From: Gordonia shandongensis DSM 45094
GTDB taxonomy: Bacteria > Actinomycetota > Actinomycetes > Mycobacteriales > Mycobacteriaceae
Assembly (NCBI RefSeq): GCF_000423025.1
Contig: NZ_AUHE01000003.1
Location: 1 to 64,000, forward strand
DNA length: 64,000 nt
Reading direction: 5' to 3'
The first letter of the stretch is position 1. Each line of letters starts with the position of its first letter. Below the pieces are notes generated by a model. The model was not told the DNA's origin and did no database searches. It saw nothing but the letters and a program-made list of their open reading frames with translations. The position numbers and the translations under genes are program-made. Below are positions 8,685 through 19,186 of this stretch, piece by piece.

Positions 8685-10180
8685 ACCGTCCCATCCAGCG
8701 CGTCGCAGTCGTCGCGATCATCCTCGTGGTCGCGCTGCTCGCGAACTCCACGTACGTGCAGGTTTTCCGCGCCGACTCCCTGCGCAACGACGTCCACAAC
8801 AAGCGGACGCGGCTCGAGGAGAATCAGCGGCTTCGCGGCACCATCGTCACGCGCGACGGCACCGTCGTGCTGGCCCGGTCGGTGCCCAACGATGACAAGA
8901 CCTACAAGTACCGTCGCGTCTACCTCGACGGACGCGACGGCCGGATGTACGCGCCGGTCACCGGGTTCTACTCGCCGTTCATGGAGGGACGCGGTCTGGA
9001 GTACTCGGAGAACTCGGTGCTCAGCGGCAGCGACGACGCCCTGTTCACCCAACGCTTCATGGACATGTTCGCCGGCCGCGACCCGCGCGGCGGCACCGTC
9101 GTCACCACCATCGACCCCAAGGTGCAGCAGACCGCGTACAACGCGCTCACCGGCGCCGACTGCGACGGTCCGTGCCGCGGCGCGGTCGTCGCGATGGAAC
9201 CGAGCACCGGCAAGATCCTCGGGATGGCGTCCACGCCGATGTACGACCCGAGCAAGCTCGCCGTCCTCGACCAGACGGCGTTCTGGAACACGTGGGACGA
9301 GTACGACCCGAAGGCGATCGCCGGCCCGCTGAAGAACAAGGCGCTCGCGACGCTGGCACCGCCCGGATCGACGTTCAAGGTCGTCACGACCGCTGCGGCG
9401 ATCGCCGACGGCGTGTCGCCCGACACCCGGCTGACGTCGCAGGCGACGCTCCCGCTTCCCGGCACCTCCATCTCGAACGACAGCCGACAGACCTGCCCGG
9501 AGGCCTCGGGCGGCCAGGTCACGCTGACGCAGGCGTTCGAGTACTCGTGCAACACCGCGTTCGTGGAGCTCATCAACGAGAAGATGGGCGGCGACGGCGG
9601 CGAGAAACTCACCTCGATGGCCGAGAAGTTCGGTTTCGACGAGGAGCTCGGCATCCCCATCAACGTGAGTCCGTCGCAGGTCCACGACCCGGGCACCGAT
9701 CCCGCGACCCTCGGCAAGGCCGCCATCGGCCAGGAGGTCGTGAGCCTCACGGTGCTGCAGAACGCGATGATCGCGTCGACCATCGCCAACGGCGGGGTCC
9801 GGATGAAGCCGTACCTCGTCGACAAGATCCAGACCGCCGACCTCAAGACGGTCTCGACCACGTCGCCGTCGCCGGCCGGCCATCCGCTGTCCTCGGAGCA
9901 GGCGTCGGTGATCTCCGACATGATGGTCCGCTCCGAACAGCACACGGCGGGCGCACAGGCCGGAATCGCCTCGAAGACGGGGACCGCCGATCACGCCGTC
10001 GGCGCCAGCGAAGGCACACCGTACGCCTGGTACATCGCGTTCGCGCCGGCGTCGAGTCCCGAGATCGCCGTCGCCGTGGTCGTCGAGAACAGCGCCAAGG
10101 GCGCCGGGGCGTACGGCGGCGTCGTCGCCGCCCCCATCGCACGTAAAGTCATGAATGCATACACGGGAGGTCCTCGATGA
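8681..10180 (+). CDS. pbpA: PbpA, class B penicillin-binding protein (transpeptidase)
   Basis: A 499-residue protein with one N-terminal membrane anchor (about 5-25). The transpeptidase domain has all three catalytic motifs: SxxK in PPGSTFK with the nucleophile at Ser230, SCN at 289-291, and KTG at 432-434. It cross-links peptidoglycan on the outer face of the membrane and is the expected partner of the adjacent RodA. It overlaps rodA upstream (ATGA) and pknA downstream (ATGA). In mycobacteria PbpA is needed for proper septation; that role is inherited from homology. Confidence 0.95.
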   Translation: MNRPIQRVAVVAIILVVALLANSTYVQVFRADSLRNDVHNKRTRLEENQRLRGTIVTRDGTVVLARSVPNDDKTYKYRRVYLDGRDGRMYAPVTGFYSPFMEGRGLEYSENSVLSGSDDALFTQRFMDMFAGRDPRGGTVVTTIDPKVQQTAYNALTGADCDGPCRGAVVAMEPSTGKILGMASTPMYDPSKLAVLDQTAFWNTWDEYDPKAIAGPLKNKALATLAPPGSTFKVVTTAAAIADGVSPDTRLTSQATLPLPGTSISNDSRQTCPEASGGQVTLTQAFEYSCNTAFVELINEKMGGDGGEKLTSMAEKFGFDEELGIPINVSPSQVHDPGTDPATLGKAAIGQEVVSLTVLQNAMIASTIANGGVRMKPYLVDKIQTADLKTVSTTSPSPAGHPLSSEQASVISDMMVRSEQHTAGAQAGIASKTGTADHAVGASEGTPYAWYIAFAPASSPEIAVAVVVENSAKGAGAYGGVVAAPIARKVMNAYTGGPR

Positions 10181-11508
10181 GCCTGCAGAACGGCGCCGTC
10201 ATCGCCGACCGGTACCGACTGGTCCGGTTGATCGCGACCGGCGGCATGGGTCAGGTCTGGGAGGCACTGGACACCCGCCTGGGACGCCGCGTCGCCGTCA
10301 AGGTGCTCAAGGCCGAGTACTCCAACGACTCCGAGTTCCTGCGTCGGTTCCGCACCGAGGCGCAGACCACGGCCCGCCTCAACGACCCGGGCATCGCGAA
10401 CGTCTTCGACTACGGCGAGACGTCCGACGGCAACGGCGGCGACCCGCTCGCCTACCTCGTGATGGAGCTCGTCGACGGCGAACCCCTCAACTCGGTGATC
10501 ACCCGGATGGGGCAGCTGTCGCTCGCCCACACCCTCGACATGCTCGAGCAGACCGGCCGCGCCCTGCAGGCGGCGCACACCGCCGGGCTCGTGCACCGCG
10601 ACGTGAAGCCGGGCAACATCCTCATCACACCCGCCGGTCAGGTGAAGATCACCGATTTCGGCATCGCCAAGGCCGTCGACGCCGCACCGGTCACGCAGAC
10701 CGGGATGGTGATGGGGACCGCCCAGTACATCTCGCCCGAGCAGGCGATGGGCGGTGAGGCCACCGCGGCGTCGGACGTCTACTCGCTCGGTGTCGTCGGT
10801 TTCGAGGCCCTGACCGGTCGGCGACCCTTCCTCGGCGACGGCGCGATCAACGTCGCGATGAAGCACATCCAGGAGGCACCGCCGCCGCTGCCGGAGAGCG
10901 TTCCCGCTCCCGTCCGCGAACTCATCGACATCACGCTGTCGAAGGATCCCGCCCAGCGGTACGCCACCGGCGGCGAGTTCGCCGACGCCGTGGCCGCGGT
11001 CCGCGCCGGACATCGGCCCCCGGTTCCGCGCGCCGCCGGCGGCGCACCCGCCGCGGTGCCGACGTCGTCGACCCGCGCGATGACCGCGTCGAGCCGACCG
11101 GTCACCGCGCACCAACCGCCGGCCGCATCGCGCGCCCCGCTGCCACCCGAGCCCGCCGACCAGGGGTGGAGCACGGGTCAGAAGGTTCTCACCGCGATCG
11201 CCGCGCTCCTGCTGCTGGTCGCGATCGCGCTGATCGGCTACACCCTGACCGACAGTCCGAAGGACGACAAGCCGACGCCGACGCCGACGCAGAACAGCGC
11301 CCCGGAGACGCCGCAGGAACGCGAGGAGCCGACCTCGAACGAGGCTCCGACGCGGGAGACGAGCCGTGAACGGCCGACGTCGAGCGAGACCGAGGACACG
11401 CCCGAGCCGACGAGCGAGACCCCGGAGCCGACGACCGACACCCCCGAGCCTCCGACGAGTGAGACCACCGGTCGACCCGGTTTCACCTGGCCTTTTCCGG
11501 TAGGGTGA
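10177..11508 (+). CDS. pknA: PknA, transmembrane Ser/Thr protein kinase
   Basis: A 443-residue protein. The Hanks-type kinase domain (about 10-270) has the glycine loop (ATGGMGQVW), Lys42 in VAVKVLK, the catalytic loop HRDVKPGN with Asp142, DFG, and the APE-equivalent SPEQ. One transmembrane helix (about 335-355) precedes an extracellular tail of about 85 residues rich in Thr, Glu and Pro with repeated PEPT-like steps. It lacks PASTA domains, as PknA does. It phosphorylates division and wall-synthesis factors together with PknB. The ATG overlaps the pbpA stop. Six bases separate it from pknB. Confidence 0.96.
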   Translation: MSLQNGAVIADRYRLVRLIATGGMGQVWEALDTRLGRRVAVKVLKAEYSNDSEFLRRFRTEAQTTARLNDPGIANVFDYGETSDGNGGDPLAYLVMELVDGEPLNSVITRMGQLSLAHTLDMLEQTGRALQAAHTAGLVHRDVKPGNILITPAGQVKITDFGIAKAVDAAPVTQTGMVMGTAQYISPEQAMGGEATAASDVYSLGVVGFEALTGRRPFLGDGAINVAMKHIQEAPPPLPESVPAPVRELIDITLSKDPAQRYATGGEFADAVAAVRAGHRPPVPRAAGGAPAAVPTSSTRAMTASSRPVTAHQPPAASRAPLPPEPADQGWSTGQKVLTAIAALLLLVAIALIGYTLTDSPKDDKPTPTPTQNSAPETPQEREEPTSNEAPTRETSRERPTSSETEDTPEPTSETPEPTTDTPEPPTSETTGRPGFTWPFPVG

Positions 11509-11514
11509 TGCTCA

Positions 11515-13446
11515 GTGCTTGATCCTCACTATCTCTCCGACCGCTACGAGCTGGGCGAGACGCTCGGCTTCGGCGGCATGTCGGAGGTGCAGTTCGCACG
11601 GGATCTCCTCCTGCACCGCGACGTCGCCATCAAGGTGCTGCGCGCCGACCTCGCACGCGACCCGACGTTCTACCTCCGGTTCCGTCGGGAGGCCCAGAAC
11701 GCGGCCAAACTGAACCACCCGACCATCGTCCAGGTCTTCGACACCGGTGAGGCGGAGACGCCCGACGGCCCCCTGCCGTTCATCGTCATGGAGTACGTCG
11801 AGGGCGACACCCTGCGCGACCTGCTGCGGTCGAGCGGGCACATCGCGCCCAAGCAGGCGATCACCTGGATGGCCGACGTCGCCGCGGCGATGGACTTCTC
11901 GCACCGCAACAACATCGTGCACCGCGACATGAAGCCCGCGAACGTCATGATCGACCGCACCGGCGCGGTCAAGGTCATGGACTTCGGCATCGCCCGCGCG
12001 ATGGACGACACGTCGGCGACGATGACCCAGACGTCCGCGGTGATGGGCACCGCGCAGTATCTGTCGCCCGAACAGGCTCGCGGCATCAAGGTCGATCCGC
12101 GCAGCGACATCTACTCGATGGGCTGCGTGCTGTTCGAACTGCTCACCGGTGAGCCCCCGTTCACCGGCGACTCGCCGATCGCCGTCGCCCACCAGCACGT
12201 CCACGAGGATCCCCGGCGTCCGTCGCAGGTCCGGTCCGAGATCCCCGCCGAGCTCGACTCGGTGGTGATGATGGCGATGAGCAAGAATCCGGCCAACCGC
12301 TACCAGACGGCGGCCGAGTTCCGTTCCGACCTGGTCAAGGTGCTCGCCGGCGGCAAGCCGTCGGCGCCGATGCTCCTCACCGACGAGGAGCGGACCGAGA
12401 TGATCGAGGCGCCCGGCCGGATGCCGGTCCGCAACGAGCCGCTCCCGAGCCGGCGCCGCCGCACCCGTCCCGACGACGAGGAGCAGGAGGTCGCCGCCGG
12501 CGCCGGGTTCTTCAGCCGCCGCGGTGTCCGGATCGCCACCGCCGTCGCGGCGATCGCGATCCTCCTCATCGCACTGTTGGCGTGGTCGCCGTGGAGCGGC
12601 GACGAGGAGCGGATCGCCGTCCCCAAGGTGACCGGTCTGACCGCCGATGCCGCCGAGGCGAACCTCGAGCAGTACGGGTTCTCGGTGAAACGCACGCAGG
12701 AGGCGAGCAGCACCATCGCCGAGGGACTCGCCACCCGCACGGTGCCGGGCGACGACGTGCCGACGCCCAAGGGTTCGGAGGTCACGCTCTACATCTCGTC
12801 GGGACCCCAGAAGCAGGAGATCCCCCGGGATCTGTACGGCAAGTCGGTCAAGGAGGCCACCGAGGCCCTCAAGGTCCTCGGCTTCGCTCCCGACAAGATC
12901 AAGACGTCGAAGACCGAGTCGAGCATGAAGCTCAAGGACAAGGTGGTGCGGACGTCGCCGAAGTTCTCCACGTCGGTTCCGGTGACCGACACGGTCACGC
13001 TGTACGTCGGGACGGGCCCCAAGGAGGTCAAACTCCCCGACCTGCGGGGCAAGTCGCGCGACGACGCCGCCAAGGAGTTGGAGAAGCTGGGCCTCGACAT
13101 GACCGCGGTCGACGCCGACTCCGAGCTGCCCAAGGGCGAGGTCGTCAACACCTCGCCGGGGCCGGGCGCCACGGTGCCCGGCGGCAGCACGGTGCAGGTG
13201 ATGGTCTCACGGGGCAACATGTTCGTCGTCCCCGACCTGCGCGGCAAGACGCTCTCGGAGGCGCAGCGGGCCCTCGAGGAGGCCGGCTGGGAGACCAATA
13301 CGCTCAGCTCCACCGAACGTCCCGTCGGACTCACGAGTCGTGACGACGGCAAGGTGATCTCGCAGACGCCGCGCGCGGGTGGGAAGCTCCGCAAGGACGA
13401 GACCGTGTCGGTGGTCGTCGGTCGGGCCAGCCTGATTCCGGGCTGA
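11515..13446 (+). CDS. pknB: PknB, PASTA-domain Ser/Thr protein kinase
   Basis: A 643-residue protein. The kinase domain (about 8-280) has Lys40 in AIKVLR, HRDMKPAN with Asp138, and DFG. An activation segment containing TMTQTSAVMGT holds the threonines that are autophosphorylated in homologues. A juxtamembrane linker, a transmembrane helix (about 337-358) and four PASTA repeats (about 365-640) that sense muropeptide or lipid II follow. It is the master kinase of wall growth, acting on CwlM, MurJ and FhaA, all encoded in this window. Translation starts at GTG. It ends the operon and converges on the minus-strand trpG gene. Confidence 0.97.
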   Translation: MLDPHYLSDRYELGETLGFGGMSEVQFARDLLLHRDVAIKVLRADLARDPTFYLRFRREAQNAAKLNHPTIVQVFDTGEAETPDGPLPFIVMEYVEGDTLRDLLRSSGHIAPKQAITWMADVAAAMDFSHRNNIVHRDMKPANVMIDRTGAVKVMDFGIARAMDDTSATMTQTSAVMGTAQYLSPEQARGIKVDPRSDIYSMGCVLFELLTGEPPFTGDSPIAVAHQHVHEDPRRPSQVRSEIPAELDSVVMMAMSKNPANRYQTAAEFRSDLVKVLAGGKPSAPMLLTDEERTEMIEAPGRMPVRNEPLPSRRRRTRPDDEEQEVAAGAGFFSRRGVRIATAVAAIAILLIALLAWSPWSGDEERIAVPKVTGLTADAAEANLEQYGFSVKRTQEASSTIAEGLATRTVPGDDVPTPKGSEVTLYISSGPQKQEIPRDLYGKSVKEATEALKVLGFAPDKIKTSKTESSMKLKDKVVRTSPKFSTSVPVTDTVTLYVGTGPKEVKLPDLRGKSRDDAAKELEKLGLDMTAVDADSELPKGEVVNTSPGPGATVPGGSTVQVMVSRGNMFVVPDLRGKTLSEAQRALEEAGWETNTLSSTERPVGLTSRDDGKVISQTPRAGGKLRKDETVSVVVGRASLIPG

Positions 13447-13471
13447 CCCGCCGACCCCGGACTGTTCCGGG

Positions 13472-13501
13472 CGGTTCTGTTCCGGGCGGTTCTGGGCTCG
13501 T
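13472..13501. repeat. 15-bp direct repeat between pknB and trpG
   Basis: Two exact copies of CTGTTCCGGGCGGTT lie head to tail in the 55-bp gap between the converging pknB and trpG genes, the second ending at the trpG stop. I see no clear rho-independent hairpin with a T tract, so the repeats are recorded only as the visible structure of this convergent junction. Confidence 0.6.
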
Positions 13502-14152
13502 CTACTCCGCGTCCGACAGGGCCCGCGCCATCTGACCCTCGAGGTCGGCGACGAGCGGCTCGCGCACCGTCAGACCGCACACGGCGAGCCAGTTCGCGAG
13601 CATGCGGTGCCCGCCCTGGGTGAGGACGCTCTCGGGGTGGAACTGCACGGAGTGGATCGGCAGGTCACGGTGCCGCATCGCCATCACGACGCCGTCGGGG
13701 GTCGTGCCGGTGACGATCAGTTCGTCGGGTACCGACTCGGGCGCCAGCGTGAGCGAGTGATAGCGGGTCGCCGTGAAGGGGTCGGGGAGTCCGGCCAGGA
13801 CGCCGGTCCCGTCGTGACGCACCGGTGACGTCTTTCCGTGCAGCAGTTCATCGGCCCGCACCACGGTCGCCCCGAAGACCTCCCCGATCGCCTGGTGGCC
13901 GAGGCACACCCCCAGCAGCGGGGTGCCGGTGGCGGCCGCGGCCCGGACGAGCGGTTCGGTGGCGCCGGCGCGGTCGGGCGTCCCCGGTCCGGGGCTCAGG
14001 AGGATCCCGTCGACGTCGGCGACGACGGCGTCGAGGTCGGCCAACCGCGGATCGTCGTTGCGCCAGACGTCGGCATCGACGCCGAGCTGTCCCAGGTACT
14101 GGACCAGGTTGTAGACGAAGCTGTCGTAGTTGTCGATGACGAGGATGCGCAC
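13502..14152 (-). CDS. trpG: class I glutamine amidotransferase (TrpG/PabA)
   Basis: A 216-residue protein of the anthranilate or aminodeoxychorismate synthase component II family. The glutaminase triad is visible: Cys83 in GVCLGH, His172 and Glu174 in QFHPES. It opens [10 protein letters not shown] and carries the oxyanion motif LLSPGPGTP. It supplies ammonia from glutamine to a chorismate-using partner, either TrpE or PabB. No partner gene is nearby, so it may serve folate, tryptophan or both. Mycobacterial genomes carry the same gene next to pknB and call it trpG. Confidence 0.92.
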   Translation of the reverse strand: MRILVIDNYDSFVYNLVQYLGQLGVDADVWRNDDPRLADLDAVVADVDGILLSPGPGTPDRAGATEPLVRAAAATGTPLLGVCLGHQAIGEVFGATVVRADELLHGKTSPVRHDGTGVLAGLPDPFTATRYHSLTLAPESVPDELIVTGTTPDGVVMAMRHRDLPIHSVQFHPESVLTQGGHRMLANWLAVCGLTVREPLVADLEGQMARALSDAE

Positions 14153-14207
14153 GTCGACCAGGTTATCGGGTTCACCGCCGGGGGCGCTCCTCGGTTACCG
14201 TAGAGGC

Positions 14208-14486
14208 ATGCCCAAGTCAAAGGTTCGCAAGAAGACCGACTACACGATCAACACCGCCAGCCGCACTCCGGTGAAGGTGAAGGCCGGTCCGTCCGGCATC
14301 TGGTACCAGTCCGTCATGTTCGGGCTGATGTTGATCGGTCTGATCTGGCTGATCGTGTACTACCTGGGCGCCACCGTCGGGAAGTACGAGATCCTCAACT
14401 GGATGACCGAGCTCGGTCCGTGGAACATGTTGATCGGCTTCGGATTCATGGTGGTCGGATTGTTGATGACCATGGGGTGGCGCTGA
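14208..14486 (+). CDS. crgA: CrgA, small division-septum membrane protein
   Basis: A 92-residue protein with an N-terminal basic segment (MPKSKVRKK), two transmembrane helices (about 34-54 and 70-90) and a short connecting loop ending with GWR. CrgA binds FtsZ, FtsQ, FtsI and CwsA and stabilises the divisome in actinomycetes. The ATG at 14208 matches the family start; a longer frame upstream lacks support. It diverges from trpG, leaving 55 bp for both promoters. Confidence 0.93.
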   Translation: MPKSKVRKKTDYTINTASRTPVKVKAGPSGIWYQSVMFGLMLIGLIWLIVYYLGATVGKYEILNWMTELGPWNMLIGFGFMVVGLLMTMGWR

Positions 14487-14562
14487 CGCGATCCGTGGAT
14501 GATCTCCCCCTCATCCCTTGCGACCTGGGGAATGACATGTGTGTAATTCATCCCCATTGTGG

Positions 14563-15027
14563 ATGACTCCTGTGGACGAATCGGATTCAGCTGTGCATGA
14601 CGAGTGGGCGACGCCGCTGCCGGCGAGCATCGCGATGATCGGAGCGGGCCTCGCCCTGGGCGCCGCGGCCGCCGCCTCCTACGCCGACCCCGTCGGCGTG
14701 GTCTTCCTCGGGATCGCCGCCGCGGCCGTCATCGTCGCCGGTGCGATCAGCCTCGTGCGACGGCCGCGGCTGACCCTCCTCGAGGGTCCCGCGCTGCAGG
14801 TCAAGACGCTCCGCGGTCCGGCGACCCTGCAAGTCGACGACATCGCGCAGATCTCGGTGATCTCGACGCGGCACCTGTTCGCGCGGTCGCGCCAGCTGAC
14901 GATCGACCTGGCCGACGATCGGCTTCTCGTCTTCGGGCGATGGGATCTCGGTGCCGCTCCGACGCTGGTGGCGCAGCGGCTCAGCGAAGCCGGACTCCCC
15001 GTCGTCGATCGGAACGCCGACCGCTGA
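14563..15027 (+). CDS. membrane protein with bacterial PH-like domain
   Basis: The product has about 154 residues from the ATG at 14563; a GTG at 14539 or 14572 is possible. Two adjacent hydrophobic helices (about residues 22-65) precede a PH-like cytoplasmic region (PRLTLLEGPALQVKTLRG to the C-terminus). It corresponds in position and layout to the conserved membrane protein beside crgA in mycobacteria. Function unknown. It converges with the rhomboid gene, only 6 bp apart. Confidence 0.75.
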   Translation: MTPVDESDSAVHDEWATPLPASIAMIGAGLALGAAAAASYADPVGVVFLGIAAAAVIVAGAISLVRRPRLTLLEGPALQVKTLRGPATLQVDDIAQISVISTRHLFARSRQLTIDLADDRLLVFGRWDLGAAPTLVAQRLSEAGLPVVDRNADR

Positions 15028-15033
15028 ACGCGG

Positions 15034-15903
15034 TCAGTGAATGCTGTCGCTGACGGCGATGCCGGTGCCGATCGCCAACGCCAGGATCAGGAGGGCGGCC
15101 AGGGTTGCCCACCCGATCCGATTCACCCGCCGGTAGGTGCGCTTCTCGGGCGGCAGGATCGCGGTCGGCAGCCACAGGACACCGGCCGCACTCGCCGCAC
15201 CGAAGACCAGACCGCCCAGGTGGCCGAGCAGTGAGATGCCCGGGATGGTCAGGGAGATGACGAGGTTGATGACGATCACCGTGATGATCGTGGACGCGGG
15301 GGCCTTGATTCGGACCACCACGACGAGCAGGGCGCCCATCAGGCCGTAGATCGCGCCCGACGCACCGGCCGTCACCACCTGACCGCCTTCGAAGGCCATG
15401 ACCGCGGCGCTGCCGCCGAGCAGCCCGATGCCGTAGACGGCCATGTATCGGAGTGGACCGAAGACTCGTTCCAGGTCGGCGCCGATGAGATACAGCGCCA
15501 ACATGTTCACCGCGAGGTGAAGGATCGACCAGTGGAGGAAACCGCTGGTGACGAGGCGCCAGTATTCGTTGTCGAAGTCGTCGCCGGTGATCAGCGCGCC
15601 GTACTGCATCACGGTCGATGCGCGCGGATCGAAGATGCTCCCCGACTCGAGCGCACACGCGAGGTAGATGATCACGTTCACCGCGATCAGCGCGTACGTG
15701 ATCATCGGGGCGCGCGACTCGGTCTCGAGGGCCACGGATTCGGCTGTGCCCACGCGAGCCGAGCCGACGGCCTCGCCGACGCAGTCGACGCAGTGTTGGC
15801 CCACCGATGCGGGCCGGAGACACTCCGGACACGCCGACCGCCCGCACCGCGTGCAGGAGAGCGCGGTCGGGCGGTCGGGGTGCCGGTAGCAGGTCTGCGT
15901 CAA
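15034..15903 (-). CDS. rhomboid intramembrane serine protease
   Basis: A 289-residue protein. An N-terminal zinc-ribbon/B-box-like segment (CYRHPDRPTALSCTRC, then CPEC and CVDC; about residues 5-41) precedes six or seven membrane helices. The catalytic pair is present: Ser182 in GASGAIYG and His228 in LLGHLGG, with the L1-loop region WRLVTSGFLHWSILHL and the HLAVNM motif. It cleaves membrane protein segments. The start abuts the ppiA stop by 2 bp, so the two are cotranscribed. Rhomboids with an N-terminal zinc finger are common in actinobacteria. Confidence 0.93.
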   Translation of the reverse strand: MTQTCYRHPDRPTALSCTRCGRSACPECLRPASVGQHCVDCVGEAVGSARVGTAESVALETESRAPMITYALIAVNVIIYLACALESGSIFDPRASTVMQYGALITGDDFDNEYWRLVTSGFLHWSILHLAVNMLALYLIGADLERVFGPLRYMAVYGIGLLGGSAAVMAFEGGQVVTAGASGAIYGLMGALLVVVVRIKAPASTIITVIVINLVISLTIPGISLLGHLGGLVFGAASAAGVLWLPTAILPPEKRTYRRVNRIGWATLAALLILALAIGTGIAVSDSIH

Positions 15904-15905
15904 GT

Positions 15906-16436
<531 letters not shown>

Positions 16437-16528
16437 AAAACCATGACTCGACGATGCGGGGCGCACGCCGCCGTGATCCGGGCGTCGGCCACTGGCGATG
16501 AGGGACCCGCGCCTGGCACGCTGGAGGG

Positions 16529-16714
16529 ATGCCGAACAAACTCGTGGTCTTCCTCGTGTCGACGATCGTGGTGCTCATCACCGGTGTCGCGATCGTTCTG
16601 CGCAAGTCGAGGACCGAGCATCCGCCGGTCGCCGCGGCTCCTCCGCGGCTCGACGATCTGCCCGGCGGTGAATCGCGCCTCGGCGATTCCGCCGGCGATT
16701 CTTCGGCGTCTTGA
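16529..16714 (+). CDS. small single-pass membrane protein
   Basis: A 61-residue protein with a transmembrane helix (about residues 5-24, [19 protein letters not shown]) followed by a short basic stretch and a Pro/Ser/Asp-rich tail. An AGGG-type ribosome site (GGAGGG) sits just before the ATG. I do not recognise a family. It precedes the Pro/Ser/Gly-rich membrane protein gene by 24 bp, so the two may form a small transcription unit. Confidence 0.6.
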   Translation: MPNKLVVFLVSTIVVLITGVAIVLRKSRTEHPPVAAAPPRLDDLPGGESRLGDSAGDSSAS

Positions 16715-16738
16715 CCGTCAACAGGTAATTTGGACGAC

Positions 16739-17944
16739 GTGACTTCCGACGATTCGCGCGAGAACGACCCGGCCGACGATCAGGCGGGTCCCACGCCGGC
16801 GCCTTGGGAACGGGCGGCATCGGTGAAGCCCTCGTCTGCCCCGGACCGTCCGGCCGGCGCCGACGGCGGGTCGCATCGTCGACCGGGGAACCCGTCCGCG
16901 TCTCAGGCCGATCCCGCATCGGCCGTTAGCCGGCCCTCCGGTTCCCAGTCCTCCGGTAACCAGTCCTCCGGTGTTCCCGCTCGGAGTCAGCAGGCGCCGA
17001 ACACTCCGCCGCCGTCTAGTCCGTCACCGTCTGGTCCGTCGCCGTCTGGTCCGTCGCCGTCTGGTCCGCGGGCGCCGCAGGGACCCGGTGCACCCCAGCA
17101 GTCGGGGTCCCAGCAGTCGGGGTCCCAGCAGTCGGGGTCCCAGCGGCCCGGTGCGCCGCAGGGCCGGGGGCCGCAAGCCGGTACTTCGCAGCCCGGCAGC
17201 CAACAGTCGGGTGGCGCCCGGCCGACCCACGGTCCCGGAACGCTGCAGCCGCGCCAGGGCCCCGCATCGGGACCGTCACAGGGCCCGACCCCATCCCCGG
17301 GCCCGACATCATCACAGGGTCCGGCGTCTTCCCAGAATGTTCCCGGCCCGCGACCGACCCCGGGCGGACCGCCATCGACAGGACGCCCGCCTGCCGGGCC
17401 CCCGTCTGCCGGATCACCGTCTGCGGGATCACCGTCTGCCGGATCACCGTCTGCGGGATCATCGTCTGCGGGACGCCCGCCGGCAGGCTCGCCCCCGTCG
17501 GGCACCGGCACGAACGCGCCCCGCCCGTCGGGTCCGCTCGCATATTCGGCCGTCGCCAAGCCGCCGGTGCCGCTGGGACCTGCCCCCATCAGCGGCGACC
17601 AGCGGCACGAGCCGACGGGAGCCGATTCCGGCTCACCGAACACCGCCTCCGCCGGCACTTCGACGCCGGTGGTACCGACTCCGTCGAAGGAACCCGATTC
17701 CGTGACCTCCCCTGCCGCATCGTCGGCTACCGACTTCAACTGGAACGCCGTGTGGGCCTTCCTGATGTCGGCCGTCGGCGTCCTCTCCCCGTTCGGAATC
17801 TGGCTGGGATACCGCAGCCGCGCCCGGATCGACCGCGACGGCACGCTGGGCCGCGAATTCGCGACCGCCGCCATCGTCGTCGGCTACCTGTGGGTGGCGT
17901 TCCTGGTTCTCGGAGCGCTCGCCTACCTCTGGATCCTGCTCTAG
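16739..17944 (+). CDS. Pro/Ser/Gly-rich protein with C-terminal DUF4190-like membrane pair
   Basis: A protein of about 401 residues from the GTG at 16739 (a TTG at 16730 is also in frame). Residues about 1-320 are disordered and dominated by Pro, Ser, Gly and Gln. The C-terminal 70 residues form two membrane helices with WAFLMSAVGVLSPFGIWLGY, SRARIDR and a second helix, the pattern of DUF4190-type proteins. Its job is unknown; the long tail could be a phosphorylation or partner-binding arm. It converges with the lipase gene, overlapping it by 4 bp. Confidence 0.75.
   Translation: MTSDDSRENDPADDQAGPTPAPWERAASVKPSSAPDRPAGADGGSHRRPGNPSASQADPASAVSRPSGSQSSGNQSSGVPARSQQAPNTPPPSSPSPSGPSPSGPSPSGPRAPQGPGAPQQSGSQQSGSQQSGSQRPGAPQGRGPQAGTSQPGSQQSGGARPTHGPGTLQPRQGPASGPSQGPTPSPGPTSSQGPASSQNVPGPRPTPGGPPSTGRPPAGPPSAGSPSAGSPSAGSPSAGSSSAGRPPAGSPPSGTGTNAPRPSGPLAYSAVAKPPVPLGPAPISGDQRHEPTGADSGSPNTASAGTSTPVVPTPSKEPDSVTSPAASSATDFNWNAVWAFLMSAVGVLSPFGIWLGYRSRARIDRDGTLGREFATAAIVVGYLWVAFLVLGALAYLWILL
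17010..17480 (+). repeat. 15-bp microsatellite-like arrays in the Pro/Ser-rich gene
   Basis: Three short 15-bp arrays sit in the disordered coding region: about four copies of a CCGTCTGGTCCGTCG-like unit near 17015-17070 (SPSGP), three copies of CAGTCGGGGTCCCAG near 17098-17145 (QSGSQ), and about five copies of a GGATCACCGTCTGCC-like unit near 17410-17472 (SAGSP). All preserve frame, so slippage would vary tail length without breaking the gene. Confidence 0.8.
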
Positions 17945-19113
17945 CGCTTCAGGACTCGGGCGAAGAACCGGTCGAAATCCGCCCACTGCCGAGCGTTCAT
18001 CTCGGTGTGTGATCCGTTCGCGACCGACGTCGCGAAGTCGACGCCGCCCGCCGCGAACTGCGCGACGAGCGCTGCGTGCAGCGGTGACGGCACGGTCGTG
18101 TCGAGGGTGTTGAGGACCAGCAGGATCGGCCGGTCGTATCCGCTCGTCGGCACCTGCATGTATCGATTCAACGCCGGGACCAGCGGGCCGACCCCGAGCG
18201 GTTTGGTCAACAGAGCGCCCAGTGGGATCGACGTGTCGACGTCGGGTCGGCACTCGCCGGTTCCCACGGAGTGGACCACCTTCTCACCCAGCGGCGTCAG
18301 ATAGTCGTCCACCCGCGCGCCCGGGTCGGTGCTCCGCAGGCCCGCCAGGATCGCCAACACGTACTCGTAGGCTCCGTCCGCCAACGACGGCAACCGGGGA
18401 ATGTACGGGCCCAGCAGTCCGGCGATCTTCTCGACGTCCGACTCGGGGTCGATCGCCACGGTCCCCCGGAAGTCGGTCCGCGGCCCGTAGGTCCGCTGCC
18501 GGTGCGCAGTCGCCAGAGCCGCCTGACCGCCCTGCGAGTCGCCGGTGACGGCCCAGGTGTTCGAGAGCTCGGGTTCCACGCTGCGTGCGGCGCGCAGCAG
18601 GTCGATCGCGGCCGTGGCCTCACTGCGGGTGTTCAGGTACGGGTGCGGGCCGGTGTGGAATCGGCCGAGGCCGACGTAGTCGGTCGCCACCACGGCGTAT
18701 CCCTTGCGGACGAGGCGGGTGATGTAGCGGTTCTCACCGGCCGCCGGCGCGCTCTGGCCACCGCAGCCGGCCGAGAAGCCCGAGGTCCCGTGGTTGTAGA
18801 CCACCACCGGCCAACCGCCACGGGGAGCGGGCCCCGGCGGAACGAGGAGGGCGCCGCTGGTCGGCACGGGACGTCCTCGACCGTCTTGGGTCCAGTAGTC
18901 GATGGCGCGACCGCCGTCGAGTCCGCGCCACCCGTCGGGGCGGTCGAACACCCCGATGATCTGGCCCGGAGCGTTCACCGGGCGGGCCGCTGCGACGCCG
19001 GGGGTGAGGGCGGTGACGACCACTGCCGCGAGGACGGTGCCGAGGATCCGGCGGAACGCACTCGTCGCGGCCCGGGTCCGTCGGGATCGGTTGTCGATCA
19101 CTGCTGACTCCAC
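17941..19113 (-). CDS. secreted lipase of the LIP (secretory lipase) family
   Basis: A 390-residue alpha/beta-hydrolase. It has an N-terminal signal peptide (hydrophobic about 22-42, then VAAARPV). The oxyanion region VVVYNHGTSG, nucleophile elbow GDSQGG with Ser193, a C-terminal aspartate region (LVLNTLDTTVPS) and a histidine (NGSHTEMNARQW) complete the triad. Related enzymes hydrolyse acylglycerols outside the cell. It is monocistronic between unrelated genes; its tail overlaps the convergent DUF4190-like gene by 4 bp. Confidence 0.88.
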   Translation of the reverse strand: MESAVIDNRSRRTRAATSAFRRILGTVLAAVVVTALTPGVAAARPVNAPGQIIGVFDRPDGWRGLDGGRAIDYWTQDGRGRPVPTSGALLVPPGPAPRGGWPVVVYNHGTSGFSAGCGGQSAPAAGENRYITRLVRKGYAVVATDYVGLGRFHTGPHPYLNTRSEATAAIDLLRAARSVEPELSNTWAVTGDSQGGQAALATAHRQRTYGPRTDFRGTVAIDPESDVEKIAGLLGPYIPRLPSLADGAYEYVLAILAGLRSTDPGARVDDYLTPLGEKVVHSVGTGECRPDVDTSIPLGALLTKPLGVGPLVPALNRYMQVPTSGYDRPILLVLNTLDTTVPSPLHAALVAQFAAGGVDFATSVANGSHTEMNARQWADFDRFFARVLKR

Positions 19114-19186
19114 TTCCCGTCGATCTGACTCCCCCGTGTGTCGGAGATTACTCCGTTCGGTGGACCCCCGTGCCCGGTCCGCACGG

